From NCBI RefSeq assembly GCF_040566555.1, contig NZ_JBEWYP010000006.1, positions 174,055 to 238,054 on the forward strand: a stretch of 64,000 nucleotides of DNA, in the 5' to 3' direction. Positions within the stretch are counted from its first letter, which is position 1. Each line of letters begins with the position of its first letter. Positions 63,501 to 64,000 of the stretch are shown here, one piece after another. The stretch is from Sediminicola sp040566555 (GTDB lineage Bacteria; Bacteroidota; Bacteroidia; Flavobacteriales; Flavobacteriaceae). The notes beneath the pieces are model-generated. The model saw only the letters and a list, made by a program, of their open reading frames with translations. It was not told where the DNA came from and made no database searches. The position numbers and the translations under genes were made by a program.

Positions 63501-64000
63501 AGTTGCAGTACCTCCAGTAGTCAATGTTACTGTGGTAGGAGCTACAACGGTTCCATTCACAACTAAAGTTGGAATACTTCCCCCCGTGTTCTCAGGACTT
63601 GATGCGCTAGCTGTGGAAAAGGCCACTGTGGGCGCAGCTGTAGTTATCACATTCGCCGTATTGCTGTTTGCCGACTCGTTGCCTGCGGCATCGATCGCCC
63701 TTACCGTAAAGGCATAGGCAGTGTTCGGCGTCAGTCCCGTTACGTTGAAGGTCGTCGCCCCACCGGTCGTGCCGATCTGGGTCCCGCCCTGAAATATCCT
63801 GTAGCCAGTCACCGCTACGTTGTCCGTAGACGCGTTCCAATTAAGGGTCGTCGTGGTAGAGGTCGTACCGCTCGCGGCCAGTCCCGTCGGTGCGCTGGGA
63901 GGTGTCACATCACCTGTAGTGGTCACGTTCGCCGTATTGCTGTTCGCCGACTCGTTGCCTGCGGCATCGATCGCCCTTACCGTAAAGGCATAGGCAGTGT
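60570..64000 (-). CDS. Multi-domain adhesin with type B (gliding-associated) C-terminal sorting domain; 5' end outside window
   Basis: The open frame reaches the right edge, so the N-terminus is missing (at least 1143 codons seen). From the edge inwards: one partial and one complete FN3 domain (both with the AIDAAGNESANSNTANV block), four Calx-beta-like domains (e.g. VTVNEAAGSVAFTVTLTG, SDYTATNGILNFTGTNGQ), a Cys-containing Ig-like stretch, calcium-binding thrombospondin type 3 repeats (DSDNDGLLDGEE, DTDGDGINDAVE, DEDGDGIIDALDS), a DUF11-type domain (VDLELIKEVDNANPTVG) and a 85-aa type B CTD (FNQFSPNGDGVNDILIIND to IIR). This CTD needs PorP/SprF, whose gene follows. Such large repetitive proteins are cell-surface adhesins of Bacteroidota. 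Confidence 0.9.
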   Translation of the reverse strand, partial: TAYAFTVRAIDAAGNESANSNTANVTTTGDVTPPSAPTGLAASGTTSTTTTLNWNASTDNVAVTGYRIFQGGTQIGTTGGATTFNVTGLTPNTAYAFTVRAIDAAGNESANSNTANVITTAAPTVAFSTASASSPENTGGSIPTLVVNGTVVAPTTVTLTTGGTATGGGVDYTLSSTTINIPVGVYSNGTINLGLSITGDVVVENDETVILTLSGSTGDASLVAPLSTTYTILNDDNYIATISASDAIATEAGLTTGTFLVSLNTTNVSGGAIAVNYSVSGSAVAGTDYNTLSGTVSIPNGSQTNTITVTPIDDTLVEGSESVTLNIIAGTGYTIGASSNATVNISDNDTASITINSATVTVNEAAGSVAFTVTLTGTVPDGFTVDYATSNETATAGSDYTATNGILNFTGTNGQTRTITVPILNDIFVEPSETFIVTLSNVNSTGIVNITNAIGRASIVDNDSANITIGDVTVNENGGPANFTVTLTGNAVGSFTVDYATSNGTAVAGQDYTATSGTLTFAGTGGEFKNIAVPITNDTTVEQNEDFTVILSNVSNILVSLGDDTGVGTIVDDEVCPAGNTAPDLDPTVDTIFCDSISQDLNEYVSTIPSGLSLVWSRVSDPFNVAGRISNTVVTTAATYFGFFYDATNDCYSPAARLELELNFSPDISVVDPDPICGGGTVELDVTVSEEATIRWYDSETSTIILAEGATYTPNVNVTTVFYVEATANDCTSARVPVTVTVFDQPSAGTPTDIGSCSDPAGGPTTLDLDDTLSGADAGTWAITTDPSGGTLVIGANNIVDFEGLADGDYVFTYTTTGAQAPCTNDSVSVTVSVIPCTVDSDNDGLLDGEEITLGTDPNNPDTDGDGINDAVEVGDDVDNPLDEDGDGIIDALDSNTLDSDNDGVVDQLDPANDDACIPNISAACTVDLELIKEVDNANPTVGRQITFTVTLTNLSQITVADVVINELIDVNLGFQYVSHVASSGIYDEIAGRWQLMSIAPEEVSTLTITVTVPQQGTYQNIASLVSSSPTDGNTINNVGTVSVVVAPRSSDEPGFIFNQFSPNGDGVNDILIINDIQDSQYQNNTLEIYDRYGNQVFSVTGYDNTWRGEGDNGELPKGTYFYVLDLGDGSEVRKGWIQIIR
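63652..64000 (-). repeat. 276-bp tandem DNA repeat encoding FN3 domains in the adhesin gene
   Basis: The segment from 63652 recurs nearly base for base from 63928 to the window edge, an offset of exactly 276 bp (92 codons). It encodes the C-terminal part of each FN3 domain. It is more GC-rich than the flanking DNA, which suggests recent amplification or gene conversion; the array probably continues beyond the window. Confidence 0.85.

Overview
The window comes from a member of the Bacteroidota, most likely a marine Flavobacteriaceae. The reasons are the gene families (T9SS type A and type B C-terminal sorting domains, SprB repeats, PorP/SprF, UpxY, SprF-linked OmpA protein), the TAnnTTTG/TTG promoter layout, the very AT-rich intergenic DNA and the lack of strong Shine-Dalgarno sites. 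I assign no genus.

Region 1 (1-5,400) is housekeeping: the 3' end of a deoxynucleoside kinase gene, a SpoU/TrmH-type RNA methyltransferase, mutS, then tRNA-Gly(GCC) and tRNA-Leu(UAA) behind a clear flavobacterial promoter. Downstream of the tRNA-Leu terminator lie four decayed copies of a 151-175 bp unit that carry a tRNA-3'-end-like motif. They resemble the rtT repeats of the E. coli tyrT operon.

Region 2 (5,400-31,350) holds a lone beta-helix lipoprotein gene, followed by a leftward Wzx/Wzy-type extracellular polysaccharide locus of about 24 kb. In order of transcription it has upxY (NusG-like antiterminator), a structured leader of about 290 nt with its own promoter, gmd and fcl (GDP-L-fucose), two paralogous unknown membrane proteins, two flippases, a GT2 enzyme, a fucosyltransferase-like enzyme, a GT-D-type enzyme, two hexapeptide acyltransferases, a polymerase, GT2, an asparagine-synthase-like protein, three further transferases, a WecG/TagA transferase, the initiating phosphoglycosyltransferase and a Wzc-type tyrosine kinase/co-polymerase. 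No Wza-type export porin is in the window.

Region 3 (31,680-55,250) is the most unusual part. A tightly packed leftward operon encodes an outer-membrane barrel (812 aa), a very large secreted protein (1806 aa) with fibronectin-like, HELGH metallopeptidase-like and polymorphic-toxin-like C-terminal parts, a 79-aa gene overlapping it by ATGA (likely immunity protein), a 205-aa two-TM protein, a 1651-aa secreted protein of unknown function, an FN3 protein (701 aa) and an SprB-repeat protein with a type A sorting domain (1877 aa). The toxin tip and the two genes after it are visibly more AT-rich than the chassis, as expected for an exchangeable cassette. Two paralogous 149-aa lipoproteins on the opposite strand bracket the operon.

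Region 4 (55,250-64,000) has rightward sanA-like and non-canonical Nramp genes and a small basic protein. Facing them is a leftward cassette of a type B CTD adhesin (FN3, Calx-beta, thrombospondin type 3, DUF11; 5' end outside the window), PorP/SprF and an OmpA-family protein.

All functional calls are from reading the sequence and recalling families; no database search was possible.
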